Shown piece after piece: positions 19,559 through 30,096 of a stretch of 64,000 bases of DNA. The stretch is from Gammaproteobacteria bacterium (GTDB lineage: Bacteria; Pseudomonadota; Gammaproteobacteria; VBWC01). Where the stretch lies: assembly GCA_023266115.1 (NCBI GenBank), contig JAHFRU010000002.1, positions 124,001 to 188,000 on the forward strand, written 5' to 3'. Made by a program: the position numbers and the translations under genes. The notes under the pieces are model-generated. The model had not been told where the DNA came from. It saw only the letters and a program-made list of their open reading frames with translations, and ran no database searches. Position 1 is the first letter of the stretch, and every line of letters begins with the position of its first letter.

Positions 19559-21277
19559 ATGTCGAGCTTGACGCAGTCCGGTGCCTGGCAGGCGCTCGCG
19601 GCACATTACCAGGCGGTACGGCACAGGCACATGCGCGACATGTTTCGCGATGACCCGCGTCGCTTCGATCGGTTTTCGATTTGGTTCAACGATATTCTGT
19701 TCGATTACTCGAAAAACCGGATCACCGCCGATACCATTAGGCTGTTGATCGGTCTGGCCAACCAGGCGAACCTGTCGCAATGGATGGCCGCCATGTTCAA
19801 CGCCGAACCGATCAATGTGACGGAACACCGCGCGGTATTGCACGTGGCGCTGCGCAACCGGTCGACGCGGCCGGTCATGGTCAACGGCGTCGACGTAATG
19901 CCCGAAGTCAACGCGGTGTTGCAGCGCATGCGCCGGTTCAGTGACGCGGTGCGCGGCGGTCAATGGAAAGGATATACGGGCAAACGCATCCGGCACGTCG
20001 TCAATATCGGGATCGGCGGCTCCGATTTAGGGCCGGCGATGGTTGCCGAGGCATTGACGCCCTACGGCCGCGACGTGCTCAGTGCGCACTTTGTGTCGAA
20101 CGCCGATGCCGGCGACCTGATGGAGGTGTTGCGGCAGGTCGACCCCGAGGCGACGTTGTTCATCGTTGCGTCAAAGACGTTCACCACGCAGGAGACACTG
20201 ACCAACGCGCATACCGCACGGGCCTGGTTGCTGGAGCGCCTCGTCAGTGGCGAACAGGCAGTTGCCCGTCATTTTGTCGCGTTGTCGACCAATGCCGAGG
20301 CGGTGACGGCGTTCGGCATCAGTCCGGAAAACATGTTCGAGTTCTGGGACTGGGTCGGCGGCCGGTATTCGTTATGGAGCGCCATCGGTCTGTCGATCGC
20401 ACTCTACATCGGTATGGACAAGTTTGAAGAGCTGCTGGCCGGCGCTCATGACGTCGATGAGCATTTCCGCACCGCGCCGTTTGAACGCAATATTCCGGTG
20501 ATCATGGCACTGCTGGGCATCTGGTATGGCAATTTCTTCGGCGCCGAAACGCACGCGATACTGCCGTACTATCAATACCTGCATCGCTTCCCGGATTACT
20601 TCCAGCAGGGCGACATGGAGAGCAATGGCAAGCGCGTCGCGCGCGATGGTAGTTACGTCGACTACTCGACTGGCCCGGTCATCTGGGGTGCTCCCGGTAC
20701 CAACGGACAGCACGCCTTCTTCCAGCTGTTGCATCAGGGGACACGGTTGATACCGGCCGATTTTCTCGCGCCGATCGAGACGCATAATCCGGTCGGCGAA
20801 CATCACGCGATACTGCTGGCGAATTATCTGGCTCAGACCGAAGCGTTGATGCGCGGCAAGACTGTTGAAGAGGCGCGCCGCGATCTTGTGGCGGACGGAA
20901 GCGATGCGTCGCAGATCGAACAACTGTTGCCACACAAGGTATTTCCGGGCAACAATCCAACCAATTCCATACTCTTTAAGAAGCTGACGCCCCGTGTGCT
21001 GGGGTCGTTGATCGCGATGTACGAGCACAAGATATTCGTGCAAGGCATAGTCTGGAATATTAACTCGTTCGATCAATGGGGCGTCGAGCTGGGCAAGCAA
21101 CTGGCGAAGGTGATATTGCCCGAGTTGAAAGGGGACAGAGAGAGTTCCGGTCACGATTCATCGACGTCAGGACTGCTGGCGGCGTGTCGTGGGCGGCAGG
21201 ATTCGCGCGATGGCAGTGCGTCGGTGATAGACAGTAAGGAGCGCCGATTTGACGGAAAACCACGGACAGATCGCTGA
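19559..21277 (+). CDS. pgi: Glucose-6-phosphate isomerase
   Basis: 572 aa. It interconverts glucose 6-phosphate and fructose 6-phosphate. Recognised segments are [13 protein letters not shown] (substrate phosphate site), [15 protein letters not shown], the [18 protein letters not shown] signature and [18 protein letters not shown] near the end (catalytic Lys). The usual C-terminus (HDSSTSGLL-) is followed by ~30 extra residues ([10 protein letters not shown]... KPRTDR) that run 29 bp into the next gene. This suggests loss of the original stop and readthrough into the HDOD gene's ribosome-binding region. With gnd and zwf it closes a hexose-phosphate recycling loop. Confidence 0.96.
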   Translation: MSSLTQSGAWQALAAHYQAVRHRHMRDMFRDDPRRFDRFSIWFNDILFDYSKNRITADTIRLLIGLANQANLSQWMAAMFNAEPINVTEHRAVLHVALRNRSTRPVMVNGVDVMPEVNAVLQRMRRFSDAVRGGQWKGYTGKRIRHVVNIGIGGSDLGPAMVAEALTPYGRDVLSAHFVSNADAGDLMEVLRQVDPEATLFIVASKTFTTQETLTNAHTARAWLLERLVSGEQAVARHFVALSTNAEAVTAFGISPENMFEFWDWVGGRYSLWSAIGLSIALYIGMDKFEELLAGAHDVDEHFRTAPFERNIPVIMALLGIWYGNFFGAETHAILPYYQYLHRFPDYFQQGDMESNGKRVARDGSYVDYSTGPVIWGAPGTNGQHAFFQLLHQGTRLIPADFLAPIETHNPVGEHHAILLANYLAQTEALMRGKTVEEARRDLVADGSDASQIEQLLPHKVFPGNNPTNSILFKKLTPRVLGSLIAMYEHKIFVQGIVWNINSFDQWGVELGKQLAKVILPELKGDRESSGHDSSTSGLLAACRGRQDSRDGSASVIDSKERRFDGKPRTDR

Positions 21278-22133
21278 TCTGAAGAAAGCCATTGAGCAGA
21301 CGCAGGATCTGCCGGCGATACCGGCGCTTGCGGTCAGGTTGCTGAATCTCAAGGGCGATGAAAATGCCGGCGTCGATGACCTTGCCGGCATCATTGAACT
21401 GGACCCGAGCCTCGCCGGGCAGATTGTCCGCTACGCGACTTCGCCATTCTTCGGCTATCGCGGTCAGGTCGGGTCCATACGTGAGGCCGTGGCGCGCGTG
21501 CTGGGCTACGAACGCGCGATGAACGTCGCGGCCGGCCTGGCGATAGGCAAGGCCTTCTCGCTGCCGCTGGAAGGCCCGATAGGGCTGACGGCGTTGTGGC
21601 GCCACGCGGTATATACCGCGGCCTTTATGCAGCTGCTGGCCGAGGCGATGCCCAAGGCGCTTAAGGTTAAACCGGGACTGGCGTATCTCGCGGGGTTGTT
21701 GCACAACATCGGCTTTCTGGTGCTCGGCCATCTGTTCGAGCGGGAGTTCAGATTGCTCGGGGAAAAGCTGGGCAGCGATACCGACCGGCCCTGGCTGGAG
21801 ATCGAGAAACAGCTGCTGGGCGCCGATCACACGGAAATCGGTGTCTGGTTGATGCGCGCCTGGCATATGCCACCGGAGGTCATCACGACGGTGTTCGAGC
21901 ACCATAACGAAAACTACCGTGGTCAGCACGCGATATATGCCAACCTTGCCTTGCTCGCCAACCGTATGCTGCGCCGGCGGGGTATAGGCGATGCAGCGCA
22001 TGACAAGCTGCCGACCAAGCTGCTGGCGGATCTTGCGCTCACCGAACCGCGCCTCGCGGACATCTTTAAAAAGCTGTTTGAAAGCGAATCCAGCCTCGAA
22101 GCAATTGCCAAGGAAATGGCCAGCGGTGTTTAA
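21249..22133 (+). CDS. HDOD domain protein
   Basis: 294 aa, TTG start at 21249 preceded by AAGGAG at 21236-21241 (7-nt gap). The HDOD domain spans about residues 12-215: [14 protein letters not shown], then the segment [33 protein letters not shown] and [14 protein letters not shown]. The HD-superfamily core is present but lacks a complete HD metal site, as is usual for HDOD. Such proteins act in signalling networks through protein contacts; no enzymatic role is established. The start lies inside the extended pgi 3' end, so the two are probably translationally coupled. Confidence 0.88.
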   Translation: MTENHGQIADLKKAIEQTQDLPAIPALAVRLLNLKGDENAGVDDLAGIIELDPSLAGQIVRYATSPFFGYRGQVGSIREAVARVLGYERAMNVAAGLAIGKAFSLPLEGPIGLTALWRHAVYTAAFMQLLAEAMPKALKVKPGLAYLAGLLHNIGFLVLGHLFEREFRLLGEKLGSDTDRPWLEIEKQLLGADHTEIGVWLMRAWHMPPEVITTVFEHHNENYRGQHAIYANLALLANRMLRRRGIGDAAHDKLPTKLLADLALTEPRLADIFKKLFESESSLEAIAKEMASGV

Positions 22134-22274
22134 TAGCGACCCGGATCGCAAGCCGCCAGGCCGAAATATTCAACTCGTCAGGCCCTGTTGTTATCCTTGA
22201 TCTGATAAAGCGCCGGAGCTTTCTGCCGGGGTGCCGCGCTGGCATGTAGAGTGCCTGGCGCGGATTTTTGGTGA

Positions 22275-24170
22275 ATGATGGTAATGACCAGTAAATACGA
22301 CGCCTCTGCTATCGAAGTGTTGACCGGCCTGGAGCCGGTACGTAAACGTCCGGGCATGTATACCGACACCTCGCGGCCCAATCATCTGGGTCAGGAGGTG
22401 ATCGATAACAGCGTCGACGAAGCGATCGCCGGCCATGCGAAACGCATCGACGTCACGTTATACGCCGATGGTTCGCTGGAGGTCGGAGACGACGGCCGCG
22501 GTATGCCGGTCGATATCCATCCGGGAGAAAAGCTCTCCGGTGTCGAGGTGATCCTGACGCGGTTGCATGCCGGCGGAAAGTTTTCCAACAGGAATTATCA
22601 GTTCTCGGGGGGGCTGCACGGTGTCGGCGTGTCGGTCGTCAACGCGCTTTCGATGAAGCTTGAGGTCATCGTGAGACGGGACGGGCAGCAGTATCAGATG
22701 ACGTTTGCCGGCGGTGAACGCAAGACGCCCCTGAAGGTAATTGGCAAGGTCGGCAAGCAGAACACCGGCACAACGTTGCGCTTTTGGCCTGATCCAAAGT
22801 ACTTCGACGTACCCACATTTTCGATTCCCCGGCTGATACACGCGCTGCGCGCCAAGGCCGTGTTGTGTCCGGGCTTGCGCGTGACGTTCGCTGATGAAAA
22901 AGCGGGTGACCGGCACGAGTGGTATTACGAGGAAGGCCTGAGCGCCTATCTGCTCGACGAACTTAAAGGCGCGACGCTGCTGCCAGACGAGCCGTTTAGC
23001 GGCGGCTTGCAAGGCAACGACGAAGCGGTGGACTGGTCCGTAGTGTGGTTGCCCGATGGTGGCGACGCCGTGAACGAAAGTTACGTGAATCTGATCCCGA
23101 CGGTGCAGGGCGGCACCCATGTGAATGGCTTTCGTACGGGCCTGACCGAGGCGATCCGCGAATTCTGTGAGTTTCGCAATCTGTTGCCGCGCGGTGTGCG
23201 TATCGCGGCGGACGACATCTGGCACCAGTGCAGTTATGTGTTGTCCGTGAAGCTGAAGGACCCGCAATTTTCCGGTCAAACGAAAGAACGATTGTCGTCG
23301 CGCGAGAGCGCCGCTTTTGTGTCCGGAGTGATCAAGGATGCGCTCAGCCTGTGGTTGAACCAGCATACCGACGCCGGTGAAGCGATCGCGGAGCTGGCCA
23401 TCAACAACGCCCAAAAGCGGCTGCGCGCGGAAAACAAGATCATCCGCAAGAAAGTGACAGCCGGGCCGGCGTTGCCCGGCAAGCTGGCCGACTGTACCTC
23501 GCAGGATCTCGCGCGGACCGAGCTGTTTCTGGTCGAGGGCGATTCGGCGGGCGGCTCGGCGAAGCAGGCCCGCGACCGCGAATACCAGGCGGTCATGCCG
23601 CTGCGCGGCAAAATACTCAATACCTGGGAGGTCGATTCGAGCGCCGTGCTGGCGTCGCAGGAGGTGCATGACATCTCGGTGGCGGTCGGCGTCGAGCCCG
23701 GTTCCGATGATCTTGCCGCGATGCGTTACGGCAAGATCTGTATTCTGGCGGATGCCGATTCCGACGGAGCGCATATCGCGACATTGCTATGCGCGTTGTT
23801 CGTGCGTCACTTCCGCCCGTTGGTGCTCAAAGGACATGTGTACGTCGCGATGCCGCCGTTGTACCGGATCGACGTCGGCAAGGAGATTTATTACGCGCTG
23901 GACGATGCCGAAAAGCAGGGTGTGCTGGACCGGCTGGCTGCGGAGAAGGTCAAGGGAAAGATTACGCTTCAGCGCTTCAAGGGCCTGGGCGAAATGAATC
24001 CGCTGCAGTTGCGCGAGACAACGATCGCGCCGGACACCCGACGGCTGGTGCAACTCTCGGTTGAGGCCGGTGACGATACCAACACGATGCTGGATATGTT
24101 GCTTGGCAAGAGCCGCGCCGCAGACCGTAAGGACTGGCTGGAGAAGAAGGGCGATCTCGCGCAGGTATGA
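22275..24170 (+). CDS. parE: DNA topoisomerase IV subunit B
   Basis: 631 aa. It is the ATPase and Toprim subunit of topoisomerase IV, which decatenates daughter chromosomes. The GHKL ATPase has VIDNSVDEAIAGH, DDGRGMPVD and GGLHGVGVSVVNAL. The Toprim domain has LVEGDSAGGSAKQARD, PLRGKILN and ADADSDGAHI (metal Asp residues). The length and the absence of the extra C-terminal insert of GyrB favour ParE, and parC follows 49 bp downstream. Several ATGs at the start (22275, 22287) make the exact initiation uncertain by up to 4 codons. Confidence 0.95.
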   Translation: MMVMTSKYDASAIEVLTGLEPVRKRPGMYTDTSRPNHLGQEVIDNSVDEAIAGHAKRIDVTLYADGSLEVGDDGRGMPVDIHPGEKLSGVEVILTRLHAGGKFSNRNYQFSGGLHGVGVSVVNALSMKLEVIVRRDGQQYQMTFAGGERKTPLKVIGKVGKQNTGTTLRFWPDPKYFDVPTFSIPRLIHALRAKAVLCPGLRVTFADEKAGDRHEWYYEEGLSAYLLDELKGATLLPDEPFSGGLQGNDEAVDWSVVWLPDGGDAVNESYVNLIPTVQGGTHVNGFRTGLTEAIREFCEFRNLLPRGVRIAADDIWHQCSYVLSVKLKDPQFSGQTKERLSSRESAAFVSGVIKDALSLWLNQHTDAGEAIAELAINNAQKRLRAENKIIRKKVTAGPALPGKLADCTSQDLARTELFLVEGDSAGGSAKQARDREYQAVMPLRGKILNTWEVDSSAVLASQEVHDISVAVGVEPGSDDLAAMRYGKICILADADSDGAHIATLLCALFVRHFRPLVLKGHVYVAMPPLYRIDVGKEIYYALDDAEKQGVLDRLAAEKVKGKITLQRFKGLGEMNPLQLRETTIAPDTRRLVQLSVEAGDDTNTMLDMLLGKSRAADRKDWLEKKGDLAQV

Positions 24171-24219
24171 TCGGTGCCCGGTGAACCATACGACCGGAAC
24201 CGCAAGAGGGCAGTAAACG

Positions 24220-26472
24220 ATGGCCGAAAACATCGAACTCGATTTTGAAGGCGTGGAGCGCCAGCCGCTGAAGGAGTTCGCCGAGAAGGCGTACCTGGAT
24301 TATTCCATGTACGTCATCCTCGATCGCGCGTTGCCGAATATCGGCGACGGTCTGAAGCCGGTGCAGCGCCGTATTATTTATGCGATGTCCGAGCTGGGCC
24401 TGTCGTCCGCGGCGAAGTACAAGAAGGCCGCGCGCACGGTCGGCGACGTGCTCGGCAAGTTTCATCCGCACGGCGACTCGGCGTGCTACGAAGCGATGGT
24501 ACTGATGGCGCAGCCGTTCTCGTACCGCTATCCGTTGGTTGACGGGCAGGGTAACTGGGGCGCGCCGGACGACCCGAAATCATTCGCGGCAATGCGTTAT
24601 ACCGAGGCGCGTCTGGCGCGGTATGCGGAACTGCTGCTGTCCGAGCTGGCTCAGGGGACCGTCGACTGGACGCCGAATTTTGACGGTACGCTGGACGAGC
24701 CGGCCGTACTGCCGGCACGCTTGCCGCATGTGTTACTGAATGGTACCACCGGCATCGCCGTCGGCATGGCGACCGATATACCGCCGCACAATATCCGCGA
24801 GGTTGCCAGCGCGTGCATCCGGTTGCTGGAGGATCCCGGGGCGACGAGCAAGGAGTTATTCGAGCATATCAAGGGCCCGGATTATCCGACGACCGCCGAG
24901 ATCATCACGCCGCCTGCGGATATCCTGAAAATCTACGAGACCGGCAATGGCAGCATTCGGATGCGTGCGGTGCATCAGGTCGAAAGTGGCGAGATCGTCA
25001 TTACAGCGCTGCCGCATCAGGTGTCGGGAGCGAAGGTGCTGGAGCAGATCGCCGCGCAGATGAATGCCAGGAAGCTTCCCATGGTCGAGGATCTGCGCGA
25101 CGAGTCCGACCATGAGCATCCGACCCGCCTCGTGATCACGCCGCGGTCGAATCGCGTCGATGTCGATACGCTGATGAATCACCTGTTTTCGACCACGGAT
25201 CTTGAGCGCACGTATCGCGTCAATATCAACATCATCGGCCTGAACGGACGACCGAAGGTCCATAATCTGCGTGATCTGCTCAGCGATTGGCTGACGTTCC
25301 GGACAGAAACCGTCCGGCGCCGGTTGCAGTATCGCCTCGACAAGGTGCTCGACCGTCTGCATGTACTTGACGCGCTGTTGATCGCCTACCTGAACCTCGA
25401 CGAGGTGATCGCGATCATCCGGCGGGAGGAAGAGCCGAAACCGGTATTGATGAAGCGCTTCAGTCTGAGCGACCGTCAGGCCGACGCGATCCTGGACTTA
25501 AAACTGCGTCACCTCGCGAAGCTTGAGGAAATGCGCATCAAGGCGGAACAGGACGAACTGGCCGCCGAGCGCGCGGCACTGGAAAAGACCCTCGGCTCGA
25601 AGCAGCGCCTGACGACTCTGATCAAGAAAGAGCTGGTTGAAGATGCCGAAAAATACGGTGATGCACGTCGTTCGCCGGTCGTCGCGCGCGGCGCGGCGCA
25701 GGCGCTGAAGGAGACCGAGCTCATTGCCGTCGAGCCGGTGACGGTCGTCGTATCCGGGAAAGGCTGGGTGCGGGCGGCGAAGGGCCACGACGTCGATCCG
25801 CGCTCGCTCGGCTACAAGGCCGGCGACGGATTTCTTGCCGCGGCGCCTGGCCGCAGCAACCAGCTCGCCGTATTTATCGATTCGACCGGGCGTTGTTATA
25901 CCCTGCCGGCGCACACGCTGCCATCGGCGCGCGGCCAGGGTGAGCCGTTGACCGGCCGGCTCAGCCCGCCGGACGGCGCGACATTTGCCGGCGCCATGAT
26001 CGGTGACGGCGGCGATTTGTACCTGATCGCGACCGACGCCGGCTACGGTTTTGTCGCCAGCCTGGAGGAACTGTACTCCAAGAACAAGGCCGGCAAGACG
26101 GTGCTCAAGCCCGGCCGCGGCGCGCGTGTCTTGCCGCCGGTTCCGGTCGCGGGCTACGGGCAGGACCGCGTCGCGGCGATTACGAGCGACGGCAGACTGC
26201 TGATTTTCGCAATCAAGGATTTGCCGAGGTTATCGAAAGGAAAAGGCAACAAGATTATTCAGATCGCACCGGCGAAACATGTCACCGGCGAGGAAATGGT
26301 GACGGCCTATGCGGTTCTGCCGCCGGGGGGGGAGTTGACGATTTATTCCGGTCAACGTCACTGTACGATCAAGCGTGCGGAGGCCGAGCAGTATCTCGGC
26401 GAACGTGGCCGTCGCGGCGCGAAACTGCCGCGTGGTTTTCGTAACGTTGACTATGTGATGGTGGCCGGCTGA
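24220..26472 (+). CDS. parC: DNA topoisomerase IV subunit A
   Basis: 750 aa. It cleaves and rejoins DNA. The N-terminal breakage domain has [17 protein letters not shown] and the quinolone-pocket helix [12 protein letters not shown], with the sensitive-type Ser. The catalytic Tyr lies in [15 protein letters not shown], slightly diverged from the commonest spelling. The tower and coiled coil ([18 protein letters not shown]) and a C-terminal beta-pinwheel ([15 protein letters not shown]) follow. The length fits ParC, being shorter than GyrA and without the GyrA box. It forms the topoisomerase IV operon with parE. Confidence 0.95.
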   Translation: MAENIELDFEGVERQPLKEFAEKAYLDYSMYVILDRALPNIGDGLKPVQRRIIYAMSELGLSSAAKYKKAARTVGDVLGKFHPHGDSACYEAMVLMAQPFSYRYPLVDGQGNWGAPDDPKSFAAMRYTEARLARYAELLLSELAQGTVDWTPNFDGTLDEPAVLPARLPHVLLNGTTGIAVGMATDIPPHNIREVASACIRLLEDPGATSKELFEHIKGPDYPTTAEIITPPADILKIYETGNGSIRMRAVHQVESGEIVITALPHQVSGAKVLEQIAAQMNARKLPMVEDLRDESDHEHPTRLVITPRSNRVDVDTLMNHLFSTTDLERTYRVNINIIGLNGRPKVHNLRDLLSDWLTFRTETVRRRLQYRLDKVLDRLHVLDALLIAYLNLDEVIAIIRREEEPKPVLMKRFSLSDRQADAILDLKLRHLAKLEEMRIKAEQDELAAERAALEKTLGSKQRLTTLIKKELVEDAEKYGDARRSPVVARGAAQALKETELIAVEPVTVVVSGKGWVRAAKGHDVDPRSLGYKAGDGFLAAAPGRSNQLAVFIDSTGRCYTLPAHTLPSARGQGEPLTGRLSPPDGATFAGAMIGDGGDLYLIATDAGYGFVASLEELYSKNKAGKTVLKPGRGARVLPPVPVAGYGQDRVAAITSDGRLLIFAIKDLPRLSKGKGNKIIQIAPAKHVTGEEMVTAYAVLPPGGELTIYSGQRHCTIKRAEAEQYLGERGRRGAKLPRGFRNVDYVMVAG

Positions 26473-26540
26473 CATTGCCGGTCACCGATGGCGTCGAGGC
26501 GGGGCAATAACACTGTTGGGGAAGCGCTGATTAATTTCTT

Positions 26541-26706
26541 GTCCGTCATTCCCGCATATGCGGGAATGCATGGATGCAGGAGGTAGGGCGGTGTCGGGAA
26601 CAGCCGCCGAGGAATCCAGTAAAACGTTGAATTCGTGGCACTGGATTCCGGCTATCCGCTGCGCGCAGCCTGCCCCTGTGAAAACAAGGGGCCGGAATGA
26701 CGACAC
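26541..26706. repeat. MITE/REP-like inverted-repeat element
   Basis: An approximately 166-bp element with imperfect terminal inverted repeats: GTCCGTCATTCCCGC at the left and, read inward from the right end, GTCGTCATTCCGGCC. Internal arms form hairpins: CCCGCATATGCGGG at 26551-26564, and GGAATCCAGT (26611-26620) pairing with ACTGGATTCC (26640-26649). It has no coding capacity worth calling. The GTCATTCCCGC/GGAATCCA wording is characteristic of dispersed non-autonomous elements in many proteobacteria. It sits in the gap between parC and the pirin gene. Confidence 0.7.
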
Positions 26707-26964
26707 ATCAGAGGTTCCTTAGAAGTAAGCGTTCTAGCGGCTGGCGTACACTTTTGTTTGGCGCACCACCGATCATGGCTGGAACCTACACCGTTAATTT
26801 CGCCTCTATCGGTGATACGTGCTGTTTAAACGAAGTAACACTGAATTGAGGCTGCTTCGGCGGCGGCTGCACGTACTCAGGCACGTACCCCGTTGAGGGC
26901 GGCGGCGTGATTGCTAATAATAGAGATGCCTGCGTGCGATGACATCGAACACGGAGAATAGATC
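26707..26964. other. Gap without convincing gene before pirin
   Basis: I see no RNA gene or terminator here. A minus-strand frame is open for about 50 codons (about 26787-26935) and would read as a Pro-rich peptide ending in SPIEAKLTV. It lacks a start codon and recognisable similarity, and may be a decayed gene end or chance. Confidence 0.3.
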
Positions 26965-27837
26965 ATGAAGAAGCTGGCATTTATCCAAAGCCAGGACAGT
27001 GGTCACTGGGTAGGGGACGGTTTTCCGGTGCGCAGCATCTTTACCTACAACGACAGAAGCGCTGAGCTGTCGCCGTTTCTGCTCCTCGACTACGCCGGTC
27101 CCGCGACCTTCAAGCCGACGGATCAGCGGCGCGGCGTCGGCGAACACCCGCACCGCGGCTTCGAGACGGTCACCATCGTTTATTCCGGTGAGGTGGAGCA
27201 CCGCGATTCCTCGGGTGGCGGCGGCATCATCGGTCCGGGCGACGTGCAATGGATGACGGCAGGTGGCGGCATCGTCCACGAAGAATTTCACGGCCCCGGG
27301 TTTGCGAAGAACGGCGGCCTGTTCGAGGTGATCCAGCTGTGGGTGAATCTGCCGGCGAAGGACAAGATGGCCGCGCCGGGCTATCAAGGTATCACCAACG
27401 CGCAGATACCGCGCATCGAGTTTGCCGGCGGCGCCGGTTTGGTTCGCGTGATAGCGGGCGATTACCATGGCAATGTCGGGCCGGCACGTACCTTCACGCC
27501 GATGAATATCTGGGACGTGCGCCTGAACGCGGGAACCCGCGCCGACTTTGAAGTGCCCGACGGCGACACGACCGGACTGTTCGTGCTGCGCGGCCGCGTG
27601 GAATTGCCCGACGGTGACGTCGTGGGCGAGGCGCAGTTCGCGGCCCTGGAGCGCGCCGGCGGCAAGCTTGCCATCGTAGCGCAGCAAGACACTACGCTAC
27701 TGTTATTGAACGGCGCGCCTATCGATGAGCCGGTCGTTGGCCACGGCCCGTTTGTCATGAATACGCAACGGGAGATACAGCAAGCCATCGTTGACTACCA
27801 GAGCGGGCGTATGGGGCGGATCGTCCGGCAGGCGTAG
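26965..27837 (+). CDS. Pirin family protein (cupin)
   Basis: 290 aa with the bicupin pirin fold. The N-terminal metal site is intact: EHPHRGFETVTIVY gives two His, and GGGIVHEEF gives the third His and the Glu. The second cupin (VRVIAGDYHGNVGPA; PDGDTTGLFVLRGRVELPD) is less conserved, as usual. Bacterial pirins of this type include quercetinase-like enzymes and regulators; the substrate here cannot be inferred. GGAG at 26952-26955 precedes ATG 26965. It is a single-gene unit, convergent with the TetR gene of the RND operon 165 bp away. Confidence 0.9.
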   Translation: MKKLAFIQSQDSGHWVGDGFPVRSIFTYNDRSAELSPFLLLDYAGPATFKPTDQRRGVGEHPHRGFETVTIVYSGEVEHRDSSGGGGIIGPGDVQWMTAGGGIVHEEFHGPGFAKNGGLFEVIQLWVNLPAKDKMAAPGYQGITNAQIPRIEFAGGAGLVRVIAGDYHGNVGPARTFTPMNIWDVRLNAGTRADFEVPDGDTTGLFVLRGRVELPDGDVVGEAQFAALERAGGKLAIVAQQDTTLLLLNGAPIDEPVVGHGPFVMNTQREIQQAIVDYQSGRMGRIVRQA

Positions 27838-28002
27838 CGTCCTCAAAACCGGGCGTGGCGACGCCGGGTAGTGCACTCTCCATAGTGGATCGATATTGGG
27901 TCACGTCGAACCGCCGCAGGTGCGGCATATCGCATCTTGCCAGAGGTGGTTAAGCCCCACGGGGTGATGACCAACCGGCGAACCATCGCCGACCTTTACG
28001 AG

Positions 28003-28632
28003 TCAATATAAAACCTGTTTGTAACGCATGGCGATGTGGGCATCGATCAGGGAATGCGCCTTGCCCCGGACAATGGTGCCGTCGACATCGGACAGCCACA
28101 GATGGATCAGGCCTTTGATAAAGACGAAGCTTTCCATGGCGCACTGTGCGGGGTCGATGCCGTCGCGCAACAGGTTTTGCTCGCGTGCCTCTTCATAGGC
28201 GCGTTTGAGCGTTTGCATAAAATCGCAGCCGGTCTTGATGACGCGGCTCTCGAGTGAGGCGAACTCGTCCACGTATTCGCATTTCAATACCACGATCTCG
28301 AACGTGGTGCGCGCGATCTCGTCTTCTTTCATCAGGCGCAGGATCTCGTGCATGCTGGCCTGGATGCCGCGCAGCGGGTCGCGCAGATCGACCGCCGGCA
28401 GGTTTTCGTTGATGCGATGGATCATCGGCAGTGACACCTGTTCCAGCATGGCGAAGAACAGGTCTGGCTTGTTTTTGAAATGCCAGTAGATGGCGCCGCG
28501 GGTCACGCCCGCCTCGTTGGCGATCTGGGCCAGGGTAGTACGGCTGACGCCGCGCAGGGCAAAGACCTTGCGCGCCGCGGCGATGAGTTGCTGCCGCGTC
28601 TGTTCGGTGTCGCTCTTGGTTTTCCGTGCCAC
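28003..28632 (-). CDS. TetR family repressor of the RND pump (TtgR/AcrR-like)
   Basis: 209 aa. The N-terminal HTH is typical of AcrR/TtgR: TTLAQIANEAGVTRGAIYWH followed by FKNKPDLF. The C-terminal ligand domain is of the same class (LPMIHRINENLPA; ARTTFEIVVLKCEYV). It is the last gene of the adaptor-pump-OMF operon, starting 3 bp after the outer membrane factor stop, so it would be produced with the pump it probably controls. The palindrome TACAAAC-N6-GTTTGTA at 34550-34569, inside the operon promoter, is the obvious candidate operator. That would give autoregulation relieved by toxic ligands. Confidence 0.92.
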   Translation of the reverse strand: MARKTKSDTEQTRQQLIAAARKVFALRGVSRTTLAQIANEAGVTRGAIYWHFKNKPDLFFAMLEQVSLPMIHRINENLPAVDLRDPLRGIQASMHEILRLMKEDEIARTTFEIVVLKCEYVDEFASLESRVIKTGCDFMQTLKRAYEEAREQNLLRDGIDPAQCAMESFVFIKGLIHLWLSDVDGTIVRGKAHSLIDAHIAMRYKQVLY

Positions 28633-28635
28633 GGA

Positions 28636-30096
28636 TCAGCGTTGCTCCCGGGCGGAGTAGGTATCCGTGGGTGACCAACCACCGCCCAGGGCCTTCATCA
28701 GATCGACGCTGTACACCAGCTGCGTCTGGCGGTATTGCGCCAGAGCCAGTTCGGCGGCATTAGCGCCGCGCTGTGCATCGAGTACCTCGAGGTAGCCTGA
28801 ATACCCCGCCTTGTAGCGCAAATCCGAAAGACGCAGGGCACTGCGTGCCGCGTCGACCTTGATTTGCATATCGCGCGCCGCGGCAGCGCTTTGCGCCACA
28901 TTGGTCAAGGCATCGGCCACTTCCTTGAACGCAGTCTCGATGCTCTTTTGATAGCTGGCCAGGGCCTGGCGTTGCACCGACTCCGCCTCACGGCTGCGCG
29001 CTGCGTATTTACCGGCATCGAAGATTGGCAGCGTGCCCGCCAGGCCCACCGACCAGATGCGCGCACCGGAATCGAGGACGTCGCTCAGCTCCTTGCTCGA
29101 ACCGCCGAAGTCGCTGGTCAGGGAGAAGGTTGGCAATTGTGCGGCCTTGGCGACGCCGATGCGGGCGTTGGCAGCGATCAGTGCCTGTTCCGCCTGTTGC
29201 ACGTCGGGTCTGCGCTCCACCAGGGTCGACGGCAGGCCAACCGGTGGCGTGGCCGGCGTCGGCAGTTGCATGATATCGCCCGCCGCGATCTGCACGTCCA
29301 GTCTGGCGGTGAGCAGACCCAGCTGATGTTCCACCAGTGTCCGCTGCCGCTGCAATTCGCGCAATTGCAGCGAGGCATCGGCGCGCGCGCCCTGCGCCTG
29401 GCTGACCTCCAGTTCCGAGGCGAGCCCGCCGGTGGCGCGGTTCTTGATCACGGTCAGCGATTCATCCCGCGAATGCAGGGTCGCCTGGCTCGCGGCAATC
29501 TGCGCGTCGAGCGAACGCAGTGTGAAATAAGACTGCGTAGTGGCGCCGGCCAGCGTCAGGACACTGACGTCGCGGGCGTAACGCGTGCCCATGAGCTGGG
29601 CGCGCGCCGCTTCCGAATTGCGGCGCAGCTTGCCCCAGAAATCGAGTTCGAACGAGGTGGATAGCGCCAGGCGGTGCGCATTGGAGATGGCTGGCGTGCC
29701 GGCGGGCAACGGTTGCGAACTCAGCGTACTGGAGCGTGAACGGGTACTGGACGCGTCGAGATCGACGGCGGGAAAGCGCGCGGAACCGACCTGGTCCCAT
29801 ATCGCCTCGGCCTCGTCGATCCGCGCCAGCGCCATGCGCAGATCACTGTTGTTCAGCAGCGCAGTCGCCACCAGATCATTGAGGGTGGTGTCGCCATACA
29901 GTGTCCACCAGTCGGCGGCCAGCGCGCGCTGCCCGGTGCTCGCGCTGGCGGCGCCAGACGCCGCATCGGGATAGGCGGCGGGCAGTGCCAGGTCCGGGCG
30001 TTTGTAGTCGGGACCCACCGCACAACCGGTGAGCAGCGCGAGCAGGGTCAGGCCGGCGATACCTCGCACTCGAACAAAGCGGGATGACGCGCTCAT
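28636..30096 (-). CDS. RND efflux outer membrane factor lipoprotein (OprM/NodT type)
   Basis: 486 aa. The signal peptide ends in a lipobox, LLTGCAVGPDYKRP (Cys ~25), so it is a lipid-anchored trimeric channel. Two OEP repeats with long coiled-coil helices follow (LARIDEAEAIWDQVGSARFP; LPSTLVERRPDVQQAEQAL). RRPDVQQAE and DLRYKAGYSGYLEVLDAQR are highly characteristic. It provides the outer-membrane exit duct for the pump encoded just upstream; the genes overlap by 4 bp (ATGA). The TetR gene follows after 3 bp. Confidence 0.95.
   Translation of the reverse strand: MSASSRFVRVRGIAGLTLLALLTGCAVGPDYKRPDLALPAAYPDAASGAASASTGQRALAADWWTLYGDTTLNDLVATALLNNSDLRMALARIDEAEAIWDQVGSARFPAVDLDASSTRSRSSTLSSQPLPAGTPAISNAHRLALSTSFELDFWGKLRRNSEAARAQLMGTRYARDVSVLTLAGATTQSYFTLRSLDAQIAASQATLHSRDESLTVIKNRATGGLASELEVSQAQGARADASLQLRELQRQRTLVEHQLGLLTARLDVQIAAGDIMQLPTPATPPVGLPSTLVERRPDVQQAEQALIAANARIGVAKAAQLPTFSLTSDFGGSSKELSDVLDSGARIWSVGLAGTLPIFDAGKYAARSREAESVQRQALASYQKSIETAFKEVADALTNVAQSAAAARDMQIKVDAARSALRLSDLRYKAGYSGYLEVLDAQRGANAAELALAQYRQTQLVYSVDLMKALGGGWSPTDTYSAREQR

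Noticed and set aside
18027-19604. 525-residue minus-strand ORF
   Set aside because: Exact antisense of zwf, which has full motif support. A GC-rich coding bias opens the complementary frame.
22458-23774. 438-residue minus-strand ORF
   Set aside because: Antisense of parE with no recognisable domain.
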